From positions 145,159,769-145,223,768 of the forward strand of contig NC_089585.1 in the NCBI RefSeq assembly GCF_019320115.1: DNA of 64,000 bases, written 5' to 3'. Below, in pieces: positions 33,990 through 45,587 of the stretch. The translations under genes were made by a program, and so were the position numbers. The notes below the pieces were generated by a model. The model saw only the letters and a program-made list of their open reading frames with translations, searched no databases and was not told the origin of the DNA. This DNA is from Miscanthus floridulus (lineage: Eukaryota; Streptophyta; Magnoliopsida; Poales; Poaceae). Every line of letters starts with the position of its first letter. Positions within the stretch are counted from its first letter, which is position 1.

Positions 33990-35099
33990 TGTTGGGTATC
34001 GATATTAGGGATACCCAAAGTAAGAAAGTTATCGCCCACGCTGACTTCCCCCGATGGCACGAGACGTATTAAAAGATCTAGCCCGACCCCAAGGCCGCGG
34101 GCTCCGTCTCGTCTGACCTCTTGGGTTCGGGCTTCGTCTCGCCTGACCCTAAGGAAGTGGGTTCCGTCTCGCCCGACCTCGAGGCCACGGCTCCGTCTGG
34201 CCCGACCTCGAGGCCGCAGGCTTTGTCTCGTCGACCCCTTGGGTGTGGGCTCCATCTCGCCCGATCCCAAGGACACAGTTTCCATCTCGTCCAAGGTCGT
34301 GGGCTCCATCTCGGTTGACCTTAAGGACGCGGGTTCCGTCTCATCCGACGGGGACCCATACCACCGCCAACCACTCCAAGTCCAAGCGTATGGACCTGGG
34401 TAAAACTCTGATGCCAGGGAAAAGGCTGGCACGCCTCGATGTAACCCGTGGCCATGACGGGACATACCTAGGGATTCACATCAAGAACAGTGTCGGGCGT
34501 GCCGGTGCTGTTCTGTCTAATCCTCGTACGGACGTTGACAGACGCGTCAGTTCACCACGACGTCCGCCGGGATAGAGTGGAACGCCATGACCGGCATATG
34601 ATGCTTATGCATGGCGCCAGTGACAAACAGGACCGTGACATAGAGCCGTCCCTATTGACATCTACAGGATCGGAGGGACCCGCATGAAGGAGAATAAGGA
34701 CCCGGCAACCCTGAAAGCCTTCTCTCTCTCGTTCTTCTCTTTTTCCTCCTCTGTAACCCGTGCTTTCCCTTCGCCTATAAAAGGGGAAACAGGGCGCCCA
34801 TGAAAGGAGAGATCTGGACAGGGGATATAGAGATAGGAGCATGACACAAGCACACGGCTGAGCGACAAGCGAGCTCTCAGTACCCGTTCACTCCTTCCAC
34901 CAGAGACTTGGGATCCTCTCCCTTTCTCGCTTGTTTGTAACCCCTACTACAAACCAAGTGCCGGTAACATGAGCAATAGCGAACTAGACGTAGGGATGTT
35001 TCGCCCGAACTTGTATAAACCCTTGTGTCCTCCGAGCACACCATCCGAGACAGACGTGCAAATACAAATTTACTCGTCGGTGGTCCGAAAACACCGACA
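33990..35099 (+). repeat. 5' LTR of Tat-type element
   Basis: Starts TGTTGGGTATCG and ends AACACCGACA. It contains a TATAAAAGG box near 34776 and CpG-rich ~31-bp tandem repeats. Confidence 0.85.
34076..34350 (+). repeat. ~31-bp CpG-rich minisatellite in LTR
   Basis: About nine imperfect copies of a unit like GACCTCGAGGCCGCGGGCTC plus CGTCTCGCCC. The matching array in the other LTR is at about 42405-42700. Confidence 0.85.
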
Positions 35100-35100
35100 G

Positions 35101-35119
35101 TTGGCATGCCAGGTAGGGG
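35101..35119 (+). other. Primer-binding site region of Tat-type element
   Basis: TTGGCATGCCAGGTAGGGG immediately follows the 5' LTR and resembles the primer sites of grass Tat-lineage elements. The tRNA partner is not determined here. Confidence 0.5.
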
Positions 35120-35159
35120 CTTTTTACGTGTCTCGATGTCCACATCAGGCCTCAGATGG

Positions 35160-36649
35160 CTAGTCATGGCGTCAGCTGAGTCCTGGGCGCGCACGTGCAC
35201 TTCGGGAGCCTGGACTTCATCGTTACGATGGAGGGAGAGTTGGCGCAGGTTCCCACCGCCGTCCAGACTCTCCACTCCGCCGGCCTCGACGCGATCACCG
35301 AAGCGCTTGAGGAGCTACAGCTACATGCATCGGAGGCCCACACCCTCAGGAGCGACCAGCTCCTTGGCTCCGATTATGGGAGGCTAGAGCACTAGCTCGG
35401 CGCTTTCCTGGGACACTGACCATTCTGGAAGGACCTGCGCTGCCTCACCTTCTCGTTCGCCAATGTCATAATGCAACTCGCTAGAGGAGAGCCGCTCTCC
35501 CTAGAATACCTCATTCGGAGTGCCCCAACAGCGCTCCCTTTCGGTCTGCACAACGCCGCAGAGAACGTTGGCCACCTTGAGGCGCAGCGCATGCCCCCAT
35601 CCCCTATGAACGATGAGTTCATGGGGATGACCGAATACGTTGCGGAATCTTTCCACGACCTTCTCGTGAGAGAATCGGAGTCGCCCTCCGACTCTGACTC
35701 TAGCAGAGGGAGCCATCACCCCTCACGAGAAGGTTTCATGGCAGGTACCCTCGAGGGATACAACGAAAGCATCCATGAGGGAGGGGCTACCCCAACAGAC
35801 AACCTTGACAATAAGGTTGAGGGGGATGTAGGGGCCCCACCTCACCTGTGGGTAGAGCAGCTGAGGGCACGACACCAAGAGCTCGAAGAAGCATGACTCC
35901 AGCTCGAGCAAGAACACGTGGAGCTCGAGCGAGAGATCGAGCGCCATGGAGACGGTGGGCGTGCATGCATCATGGCCCGCGACATGAACTGGAGGATCAT
36001 CGAGGACGATGAAGCCCTCCCAAACTTCACACGGGCAAGCTAGAACATCGCTGTCGTGGCGGCCTTGCTCCGGGGGCTTCCAGAGCCTGCGACACCCAAG
36101 GATCATTGGGCCCATCACAAGATTTGCACACTCCTCGAGCGTGTGGCGGCATAGCAGATCGAGAGCTCGCTGTCCTGATGACGCGAGCTTGATGCCAACC
36201 AGCGTGCGCCCTCAGAGCGACCCGACAGGGATGTATCAGCCCACTAGGCGCAACGAGGCGGTAGGCCATGCGCCATGGCCTCGGTGCATGAGCGTCTCGG
36301 CCTCCACCATGACACGCGCAACACCCTAGATGCCCGCAGCGATGAGAGAGAGGAGGCTAGCTGTGGCTACCACCCTCGTCATGGTGGACACTACGACAGC
36401 GACGAGGACTGAAGCCCGAGCCCAACTTGCCGGGACCTCAGGCCTTTGGCCGACACATCCTCAATGTTGTCTTCCCATCGCGGTACCGACCACGGACCAA
36501 CATCCCAAAATACTTTGGGGAAACAAACCCCGGACAGTGGCTCGAGGATTATCGGCTTGCTTGCCAAGTCGGTGGAGTGGATAGTGACAATTTCATTATC
36601 CACAACCTTCTATTATTCCTGGCCGATTCGGCACGAAAGTGGTTGGAAC
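35160..36649 (+). pseudogene. Tat-type gag, 5' part
   Basis: Frames with gag-like content include a 141-codon open stretch (35471-35896) rich in acidic residues with a coiled-coil-like LEEA region. A segment at 36430-36650 reads FPSRYRPRTNIPKYFGETNP, then WLEDYRLACQVGGVDSDNF and IIHNLLLFLADSARKWL, the capsid-type region of gypsy gag. Stops and frame changes occur throughout. The frame runs into the hAT-type element at 36650 and resumes after 39049. Confidence 0.7.
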
Positions 36650-36868
36650 TAGGGATGAAAACGGATCGGATACGAACGGATATCACTCATATTATATTTG
36701 TTTTCATATTTCTGTTCGGATTCGGATTCGGACACGGATAGCGTTCGGATATATATACGAATACGGATTGACTCGGTTACGGATACGAATAATGAGTATC
36801 GAATACGGTATGAATCGGATTCGGAGAAGGTCGGATACAAATATCTATTCGGATATTGAGTAAAAGCA

Positions 36869-36870
<2 letters not shown>

Positions 36871-36950
<80 letters not shown>
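36871..36950. repeat. (AT)40 microsatellite
   Basis: Eighty bases of uninterrupted AT. It creates a spurious ORF of alternating Tyr-Ile. Confidence 0.95.
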
Positions 36951-36952
<2 letters not shown>

Positions 36953-37156
36953 TACGTGCGCAACCAATACACCACTCTATGAGTCCATAATCCATCTAGA
37001 TTAAGCCGAAAGATTAAAGAGTAAAGCAACAAATAAGATAAAGATACAGACACATCATACATCAAACATCATACAAGCACCAATCTTCGCGGCATGAGTA
37101 GAAATAGCCAAGCACATTGCTTCATGGGTCTCATGGAGTCATGGTCATGGATTCAA

Positions 37157-38720
37157 GATCTACAATCCTTATATAGGCCATTTTTTTCATTTTGAGAAAG
37201 TTTGAACAAAATGTAGTTCAAATTTCACAAGTGTGTGACATAGTTTTAGAAAGTCTGTATGAGATTTAAGAATTTGTGACTAGTGTTTGATAAAACTTTC
37301 TCAAATGGGAAAATGAGCTATGTAACAATTGTATATCTTGCTGAGATGATCAAACTTGGTATTCAGAGTTTTTTCATCTGAGGTCATTTAGTGTCTCATT
37401 TGAGCAAGTTTGACCAAGTCAAATTTGGTCAAATGAAAAAACAACACTTTGACTCTAGTATTATGAACTCTAAATGACTTCAAATTGAAAAGTTTTGAAT
37501 ACCAAGTTTGTTCAACTCATCAAGATCTACAATTCTTGTTTTGGTCAACTTTCCATTTGAGATAGTTTGGATGGTTTAAATTTGTGATTTTTAAATTTCG
37601 ATGCTTACAAACTAGTTTTCGGAACCCTAGATTGTCTCAAATTGAAAAGTTTTGAATACCAAGTTTGTTCAGATCATCAAGATATACAATCCTTATATAG
37701 GCTATTTTTTCATTTGAGAAAGTTTGAACAAAATGTAGTTCAAATTTCACAAGTGTGTGATATAGTTTCAGAAAGTTTATATGAGATTCAAGAATTTGTG
37801 ACTAGTGTTTGATAAAACTTTCTCAAATAGGAAAATGAGCTATGTAACAATTGTATATCTTGATAAGATGATCAAACTTGGTATTCAGAGTTTTTTCATC
37901 TGAGGTCATTTAGTGTCTCATTTGAGCAAGTTTGACCAAGTCAAATTTGGTCAAATGAAAAAACAACACTTTGACTCTAGTATTATGAACTCTAAATGAC
38001 TTCAAATTGAAAAGTTTTGAATACCAAGTTTGTTCAACTCATCAATATCTACAATTGTTGTTTTGGTCAACTTTCCATTTGAGATAGTTTGGATGGTTCA
38101 AATTTGTGATTTTTAAATTTCGACGTTTACAAACTAGTTTTCGGAACCCTAGATTGTCTCAAATTGAAAAGTTTTGAATACCAAATTTGTTCATCTCATC
38201 AAGATATATAATCCTTATATAGGCCATTTTTTCATTTGAGAAAGTTTGAACAAAATATAGTTCAGATTTCACAAGTGTGTGACATAGTTTCAGAAAGTCT
38301 ATATGAGATTCAAGAATTTATGACTAGTGTTTGATAAAACTTTCTCAAATGGGAAAATGAGCTATGTAACAATTGTAGATCTTGCTGAGATGATCAAACT
38401 TGGTATTCAGAGTTTTTTCATCTGAGGTCATTTAGTGTCTCATTTGAGCAAGTTTGACCAAGTCAAATTTGGTCAAATGAAAAAACAACACTTTGACTCT
38501 AGTATTATGAACTTTAAATGACTTCAAATTGAAAAGTTTTGAATACCAAGTTTGTTCAACTCATCAAGATCTACAATTGTTGTTTTGGTCAACTTTCCAT
38601 TTGAGATAGTTTGGATGGTTCAAATTTGTGATTTTTAAATTTTGACGTCTATAAACTAGTTTTCCATTTGAGAAAGTTTGGACGGTTTAAATTTTGAAGC
38701 ATTAAATGATTTCAAACGAA
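37157..38720. repeat. Three ~523-bp tandem units inside the hAT-type element
   Basis: Corresponding landmarks (ACAATCCTTATATAGG) fall at about 37162, 37686 and 38208, giving periods of 524 and 522 bp. The third unit is cut short near 38670. Copies are nearly identical. Shorter internal echoes (TTTGAGAAAGTTTG, GAAAAGTTTTGAATACCAAG) suggest older sub-repeats. Confidence 0.9.
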
Positions 38721-39049
38721 AAAGTTGTAAACAACAAAGTTTCATAACTTTTTGAGATCTACAATTTTTATTTTGATCATTTCTCCATCCAAGGTCGTTT
38801 GAATAAATATCCGGATAATATCCGTTTTTAAATATCCGGATATATCCGATACTTATCCGGATTATCCGATATCCGCCGGATATCGATGATATTACATCCG
38901 TATTTGATATCCGCCTAAGATATCCGTTTTAGTATCCGTATCCGAAAAAATACGAATATCCGAGTAACTATCCAGATAAGTGTTCATATTTGTTCGGTCG
39001 AACGGACGGTCGAATAAATATCCGTACCGTTTTCATCCATAGTTGGAAC

Positions 39050-39455
39050 ACCTTTCGCCCAACCAAATCCAAAGTTGGGAGGACCTAAAAGAGATCTTCG
39101 TGGGAAACTTCCAGGTCACTTGAGATCTCAAAAACTACCGACAGAAGTCTAGGGAAACTCTTCGTGGGTACATCCGACGCTTCTCCCGGTAGGGCAATGA
39201 GCTGTCCGATGTCACCGACGCCGACGTCATAGGAGCTTTCCTATCCAGGACCACATGCGAGTCTCTGGTTCACAAGCTAGGACGTAAGGGCCCGTGAACC
39301 ACCAGGGAGCTCCTTGACATCACCACCAGCCATGCCTCGGGCGAGGAGGCGGTCGGGGTGATTTTTGACCGCCCCAAGGGCAAGGCAAAGCAGGACGAGG
39401 ACGCTGGTGAAGGCGCCTCCAACCACCCCAACAAGAAGAAGAACAAGCATCCATC
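39050..39455 (+). pseudogene. Tat-type gag, 3' part
   Basis: Gag resumes after the hAT-type element (RGYIRRFSR, TDADVIGAFLSRTTCESLVH, HASGEEAVGVIFDRPKGKAK) with several stops, then ends abruptly where RNase H sequence begins. Confidence 0.7.
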
Positions 39456-40535
39456 AAGTTGGGTATCCGATGGCTTGATGTCCGGGGCGACTCCTAGCTA
39501 GTCATCAACCAAGTCATGAAGGAATCAAGCTGCCACAATGCCAAGATGGTTGTGTATTGCTGAGAAGTCTGTCAGCTAGTGGACAAGTTCGATGGTCTCG
39601 AGCTCAATCACATCCCAAGGCATCTCAATGAGGCAGCCGACACGCTAGCAAAAATGGCATCCTACCAAGAGCCGGTGCTGATGAGCATCTTTGCCAGTGA
39701 TCAGTACAAGCCCTCGGTCCACTACGAGGAGCCAGAACAGATCGATGATGGGCCACCTACCCTAGGCTTGGGGGCTAACCAACCGGCGGCTCCATTCGAC
39801 CCCAAAGTCATGGAGCTTGATGAGGATCCAGCGATAGAGCCCGACCCTCTGGTCGACTGGAGGACGCCTTACCTCGACTACCTCCTCCATGGGGCATTGC
39901 CGATGGACAAAATGGAGGCTCGGCCGCTCGCGTGTCGCGCCAAGTCCATTGTCGTTATTGAGGACGAGCTCTACAGGCGAAGCCACATCGGAATTCTATA
40001 GCGCTACATCCCCATTGAACAAGGGAAGTAGTTGCTGAGTGATAACCATGGTGGGGTCTATGGGGACCATGCCGCACCTAGGACCCTGGTCGGAAACGCG
40101 TTCCGACAAGGCTTCTACTGGCCGACCGCAGTAGTCAACGCTGAATAGATTATGCGCACCTGTGAAGGGTGTCAATACTATGCTCAGCAGACCCACCTAC
40201 CGCTCCAAGCACTCCAAACGATCCCTATCACATGGTCATTCGCAGTCTGGGGGCTCGATCTGGTCATACCTCTTAAGAGGGCGCCCGGGGGTTGATAAGA
40301 GCATATCTATCTGGCAAGTCCTGTGCTAGAGGGGCCACCTCCTTCTCGATATCGTCCAGCTCGACATCAGTGTAGACAGACGCGAGAACCACCACAAGGT
40401 CTCTCCGCCGTGGGAGGGACCATATGACATCGTGAAGGTGCTTCGGCCAGGCACCTATAACCATAAGACCATCGACGGTGAAGTCTTCGTCAACGCCTGG
40501 AACATCGAACAGCTATGTCACTTTTACCCTTAATC
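39456..40535 (+). pseudogene. Tat-type RNase H end and integrase remnant
   Basis: The frame GLELNHIPRHLNEAADTLAK is the C-terminal RNase H motif. The open stretch 39579-40001 then leads into an integrase zinc-binding region (GFYWPTAV, CEGCQYYAQQTHLP). The catalytic core is missing after about 40295. A final piece with SPPWEGPYDIVKVL and a C-terminal stop at about 40533 is the end of integrase. Several stops occur. Confidence 0.7.
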
Positions 40536-40609
40536 TATGCACGCTTTCTCTTATCAGTTTCGCTACCGACTCCTCAATCTTTAGTGACACCTGACCCCAA
40601 CAATGGCAA

Positions 40610-41300
40610 GGGGTCAGGCCTCACTCGGGGGCTGACAAGAGCAAATCTATCCGGTAGACATTCTCTATGCCTGACTCTTTCTCACATCAAGATCTAGAAG
40701 CAAGGGTTGTAGAAACAAACGCTGAGTAAAACTGATTGGACCGCAAGAAACCTACGCCCCAGCGACTATGGCGTTTTTGCTCACCAGCATGATCAGAGTT
40801 TTTGCCCACACCCTGAGCTTTTTAGCCTTCACTGTGGAAATAGTCAGAACGCATTAAAGAGTATATCTATCTGGTAGATATTCTCTATGCCTTACCCTTT
40901 CTCATGTTAAGATCTAGAAGCAAGGGTTGCAGAAACAAACGCTGAGTAAAACTGGTCAGATCACAAGAAACCTATGCCTAGTGGCTACGGCATTTTTGCT
41001 TACCAGCGTGATCATAGTTTTTTACCTACACCTCGAGCTTTTTAGCCTTAACTATGGAAAGAGTTGGAACGCATTAAAAAGTATATCTACTCGGCAAACA
41101 TTCTCTGTGCCCGACCCTTTCTCATGTTAAGATCTACAAGCAAAGGTTGCAGAAATGAACGCTGAGTAAAATTGGTCGGACTGCAAGAAACATACGCCCT
41201 AGCGGCTATGGTGTTTTTGCTCACCAGCATGATCAGAGTTTTTTCACCTACACCCCGAGCTTTACAGCCTTAACAACAGAAAGGGTCAAAACACATTAAC
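40610..41300 (+). repeat. Three ~220-bp tandem units in Tat 3' region
   Basis: GATCTAGAAG or GATCTACAAG landmarks lie at 40691, 40911 and 41131, exactly 220 bp apart. Each unit has GCTGAGTAAAA, CAAGAAAC, GTTTTTGCT and GAGCTTT words. Tandem repeats between pol and the 3' LTR are common in Tat elements. Confidence 0.85.
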
Positions 41301-42316
41301 CTTTTTATACAAAAAGGGGAGAAGAGATAAAAATTTGTTTGGCCATAATGATATTTAAGAGCTTGTCCACTTATTACAAGTTCGTCGTCTGGCTTATCTA
41401 CCTAATTAATTTCTTGGAGAGATGATCTCATCCTCTATCTCGGTAGGTAAGTCCTGTGCTAGAGGGGCCACCTCCTTCTTGATGTCGTCCAGCTCGGCAT
41501 CGATGTAGATAGGCGCGAGAACCATCACAGGTAAAGAGGGACATGGAGCTAAAAATGCTCCTATGGCCCATTCAGGCCTAGGAGTTCGAAGGCTGGCCCT
41601 CCGACGGGTTCACGACCACTCTAGGGCGCCCTTAGAATGAGGGGTGGAAAGGGATGGGCCCACTAGCGGCCAGTACCTGGGCGCACGAGCACCGAGGGCA
41701 TCTCAGCCCACGTTTGAGTCTTGGTCGGTTCCCAGTCCATGTTTTTCCCTTGAAGAAAGGCAATGGGCCCTTAGGACCGATCGAACAGACCCGAGAACTA
41801 TATGGATTGGCCACTGAGAATCTAGAGTTGGTCACCAACTGACCCATGCCGGACCCCCATGAATGAGAAGCCAGGGCCCCACTCAGACTAGCCTATTAAT
41901 AGCTCATCGAGCATAATGTTTCGTCCATCGAGGAAAAACATGGCACGGCTTAGCTCCTCTGTTTTATTGAAAAAAATGCTTGAGGGATGACGATCACAAA
42001 GAAGAGCCAACCCTCGACTGGACCCCTGCTGCACGTGGGGGCTTGAGGGAAGTTTGACTCATAAGGAGACCGAATGCGCGGTCGCAGTGCGACGGCAGAC
42101 CGATCGGATCCTAGGGGACCAGAATCAAGAAAAATCTTTCTGACCTCCCGAATCCTATGGTTACATACCCCAAGAAGACTGATCATGACAAAAGGGAATC
42201 ACTATCCTAATAGGACATGCCGTGGGCTACAAAAAGAAGCCCGAGGACCTCAGAGTCCTCCCATCCGAAAAAGTCTTCAAAAGAGTATTCTACTCCTCCG
42301 TAGGCTCGGGAGATAC
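41301..42316 (+). other. Tat-type 3' untranslated region
   Basis: No protein domain seen. A segment near 41447-41520 repeats words found at 40315-40385 (GTAAGTCCTGTGCTAGAGGG-like), showing a local duplication. It runs to the 3' LTR. Confidence 0.5.
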
Positions 42317-43453
42317 TATCGGGTATCGATATTAGGGATACCAAAGCAAGGAAGTTAGTGCCCGCGTTGACTTTCCCGGATGGCTCGAGATGTATTAAAA
42401 GGTCTTGCCCGACCCTAAGGCTGTAGGATCTGTCTCGCCCGACCCCTTAGGTGCGCGCTCTGTCTCGCCCGACTCCAAGGACGCGGGTTCAGTCACGCTC
42501 AAGGCCACGAGCTCTGTCTCACCCAACCTCGAGGTCGTGGGCTCCGTCTTACCCGACCTTGAGGCCGCAGGCTTCGTCTCGCCTGACCCCTTAGGTGTAG
42601 GCTCCATCTCACCTGACCCCAAGCACGTAGTTTCCATCTCGCCCAAGGTCGTAGGCTATGTCTCATCCGACCTCGAGGACGCAGGTTCCATCTCATCCGA
42701 CGGGGACCCATACCGCCGCCAACCACTCCAGGTCCAAGCGTATGGGCCTAGGTCAAAACTCTAATGCCATGGAAGAGGATAGCATGCCTCGATGCAACCC
42801 GTGGCCAAGACAAGCCATACCTAGGGATTCACATCAAGAACAGTGTCGGGCGTGCCGGTGCTGTTCTACCTAATCCTCGTACGAACACTGATAGGCGTGT
42901 CAGTTCACCACGACGTCCGCTAGGATGGAGTGGAATGCCATGACCGGTAGATGACGCCTGTGCAAGATAGTGACGAATAGGGCCATGACATTGAGCTACC
43001 CCTATTGACATCTAAAGGATCGGTGGTACCCGCATGAAGGAGAAGAAGGACCCGACAACCCTAGAAGCCTTCTTCTCTCTCTCGTTCTTTTCCTTTTCCA
43101 CCTCTGTAACCCGTGCTTTTCCTTCACCTATAAAAGGGGAAGCAGGGCACCCCATGAAAGGGGAGATCTAGATAGGGGATCTAGAGACAAGAGCATGACA
43201 TGAGCACACGGCTAAGCGGCAAGCGAGCTCTTAGCACCCGTTTACTCCTTCCACCAGAGACTTGGGATCCTCTCTCTCTTTCGCTTGTTTGTAACCCCTA
43301 CTATAAACCAAATGCCAGTAACACGAGTAGCAGCAAACTAGACGTAGGGGCATTATGCCTGAACTAGTATGAACCCTTGTGTCCTTTGAGCACACCATCC
43401 GAACCAGACGCGCAAAAACAAATTTACCCGTCGGTGGTCCAAAAACACCGACA
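42317..43453 (+). repeat. 3' LTR of Tat-type element
   Basis: Matches the 5' LTR, though the first dinucleotide is TA instead of TG. It ends ACACCGACA, with TATAAAAGG near 43131. By eye the first ~115 bp differ from the 5' LTR at about 20 sites, many at CpG. Confidence 0.85.
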
Positions 43454-43458
43454 ACAGG

Positions 43459-43613
43459 GCTGACTTTGGCGCCTGCCCCTGCTGTGGCTATAGTGCGGCA
43501 GGGGAGCCTTTCAGTGCCTACCCCTGTTGTGGCTATAGTGCAACAGCAGGGGAGCCCTTGCGATGCCTACCCCTACTGCACGTATAAGCGAGGGAGCAAC
43601 ATATTACTTTACA
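43459..43613 (-). repeat. Copia 3' LTR, second part
   Basis: Continues the interrupted LTR from GCTGACTTTGG to ATTACTTTACA and matches the end of the right LTR. The bases just beyond (complement ATTAATGGGAAGAAT) fit a polypurine tract. Confidence 0.9.
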
Positions 43614-45130
43614 ATTCTTCCCATTAATCCTACTGCTAACACTAGAACCTCCACCATGCTGATTATCTTCTTCAGCTCTATGAACCGAAGAAGGCCGAGT
43701 GGCTTGGTGAGGACGTTCACGAGTTGCCGACCAGTTTTGATGAACTCGATGATGATTTGCCCTCCATCGACACAGTCCCTGAGGAAGTGGAACTTGATGT
43801 CGATGTGCATGCTCTGGTCCTGGAGAACTAGATTCTTTGTGAGGGCGAGGATGGGCTGGTTGTCGACCATCAGTGCTGGTGGGTAAGCTTCCACACCGGT
43901 CAGCTCACCCAGCTGCTGGCGTAGCCACACAGCTTGGCACGCTGCTATGAATGCCGCCACGTACTCTACCTCACACGTGGACAACGCCACCTCCTTCTGT
44001 TTCAGCGACAGCCATGGGATTGGAGCCGACCCGAGGAAGATGAGCATGCCAGAGGTGCTCCACCATTCGTCGATGTCTCCCACCATGTCTGCATCGCTGA
44101 ACACGGTGAGCTATAGCCCACTTTCACCGGTCTTGGGGAAGATGATCACCTGATCCACCGTCCCCTTAACGTAGCGTAGCAGCCGCTTCACCACGGCCTA
44201 GTGATCCTCTCAGGAATCCTCCATGAAGCTGCCGACGTAGCCCATGGCGAATGCAATGTATGGCCTGGTGTGGACTAGGTAGCGTAGACCACCGATGATG
44301 CTCCGGTAGAGTGTTGCATCTACCTTCGCTATGGTACTGGCCTTCATCAGCTTCAGTCGCTCCTCCATCGTAGTCACGCATGGCTTGCACTCAGCCATGC
44401 CGCTTCGCTCCAACAGCATTGAGGCGTACCCGCTCTGACCGAGCATGAGTGACTCCTTCACCTGTCTCACCTCGATGCTGAGGTAATAGGAGAGCGTGCC
44501 AAGATCGCTCATTAAAAAATGACCCACCATCTTGTGCTTGAAGCTGTCGATGTCCTCCGCACGTGCGTTGATGACGATCAAGTCATCCACATACATGCCA
44601 ATGATGAGCTCCTTCTTCCCCATCGCCGTGTGTAGAGTGCATGCTTGGTTGCGCACCATGTGAACCCAAGCTCGCCCAGCGTGGCGTCAAGCTTGGCGTT
44701 CCATGCTCGTGAGGCCTACCGCAGCCCATAGGGTGCCTTACATAGTCGGAGCACCCTGTGCTCTGCTCCCTTGATGGTGAAACTTGGAGGTTGCCTGACG
44801 AAGACTGTCTCTGCCAGCTCGCCGTTAAGGAAGGCTAATTTTATGTCCAGGTGATGGACGTGTTAGTCCTTCGCTGTGGCCAAAGCCAACAACAGTCGGA
44901 TAGACTCTATGCACGCTACCGGCATAAAGACTTCCTCGAAGTCAATGCCCTCACGCTGGACAAAGCCTCGGGTGACAAGGCATGCCTTGTGCTTGACAAT
45001 GGTGCTGCGCTTGTCCTACTTGACCTTGTACACCCACTTTAGGCTGATCGGACGGTATCCTAGAGGTGGATCGACGAGCTCCCAAGTCTCGTTTTCCTCG
45101 ATCGCCTACATCTCCTCCAGCATCACCCAT
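43614..45130 (-). pseudogene. Copia reverse transcriptase and RNase H
   Basis: On the minus strand the reverse transcriptase region shows WVYKVK, HLDIKLAFLNGEL, GMYVDDLIVI with the catalytic aspartates, and the LERSGMAECKP end. RNase H follows: MFSDADMVGD, QKEVALSTCEVEYVA and KFHFLRDCVDGG. This is the copia order (integrase before reverse transcriptase). Several frames are interrupted by stops, for example near 44190 and 44720. Confidence 0.85.
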
Positions 45131-45379
45131 CGCCAATTTGCATCATGCTCAGCCAGCATGAACATGGGAGGTTCCTCTGCACTGATGAGAAGTAGCTCTA
45201 GGTCATTGAGCAGCCGACCCATCAGGCCTGAGGACCCTATGCCATCAACGATGTCATCCAGCCTGCGGAACCGTACCTCCTCAGCGTCGTGGAAGGCATC
45301 CACGAACTCAGTGATGTCGCTTGGAGGTGAGACGAACTCGATCGGTGTCGATGGAGTCTCCTATTTCACCAGAGTGGTT

Positions 45380-45587
45380 GGCACAGCACCTGGAGTGCTC
45401 GGCACCCCATCTATAGTGCTCGGCACTACTCCTGGACCGCTCGTTACCACTCCTGGAGTGGTTAGCACCACTACAGGAGTGCTTGGCACCAGTCTTGGAG
45501 TGGTCGACACCACTACAAGACCTCTCGACTCTGCTATGGGAGCGTTCGGCACCCATCCTAAAGTGGTCGGCACCACCGTAGGACCGC
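45380..45587 (-). repeat. 21-bp coding minisatellite in copia pol
   Basis: About ten 21-bp units (for example GGCACAGCACCTGGAGTGCT plus C) that on the minus strand encode a seven-residue repeat close to VPSTPGV. The array continues after the LTR-like insertion at 47551-47622 with about three more units. It lies in the linker between integrase and reverse transcriptase. Confidence 0.85.

Larger units (their letters stand above)
36650..39041. mobile_element. Non-autonomous hAT-type element with internal tandem repeats
   Basis: A perfect 8-bp duplication GTTGGAAC lies on both sides (36642-36649 and 39042-39049). The ends are inverted: TAGGGATGAAAACGG on the left, and on the right the complement starts TATGGATGAAAACGG. 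Many CGGAT and ATCCG words fill the subterminal 200-250 bp in opposite orientations, as is usual for hAT elements. There is no transposase. The interior holds an (AT)40 run and three ~523-bp tandem units. Confidence 0.92.
33990..43453 (+). mobile_element. Tat-lineage Ty3/gypsy element, internally deleted
   Basis: LTRs at 33990-35099 (1110 bp) and 42317-43453 (1137 bp), flanked by GCAGG (33985-33989) and ACAGG (43454-43458). The primer site, GC-rich LTRs and long gag with a separate N-terminal part suggest the Tat/RIRE2-like group. Gag is present but interrupted by a hAT-type element. The zinc knuckle, protease and reverse transcriptase are missing, because gag passes into RNase H at about 39450. 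It lies inside the copia LTR, so it inserted later. Confidence 0.85.

Noticed and set aside
36649..37065. ORF with long Tyr-Ile alternation
   Set aside because: It is the (AT)40 microsatellite read in frame.
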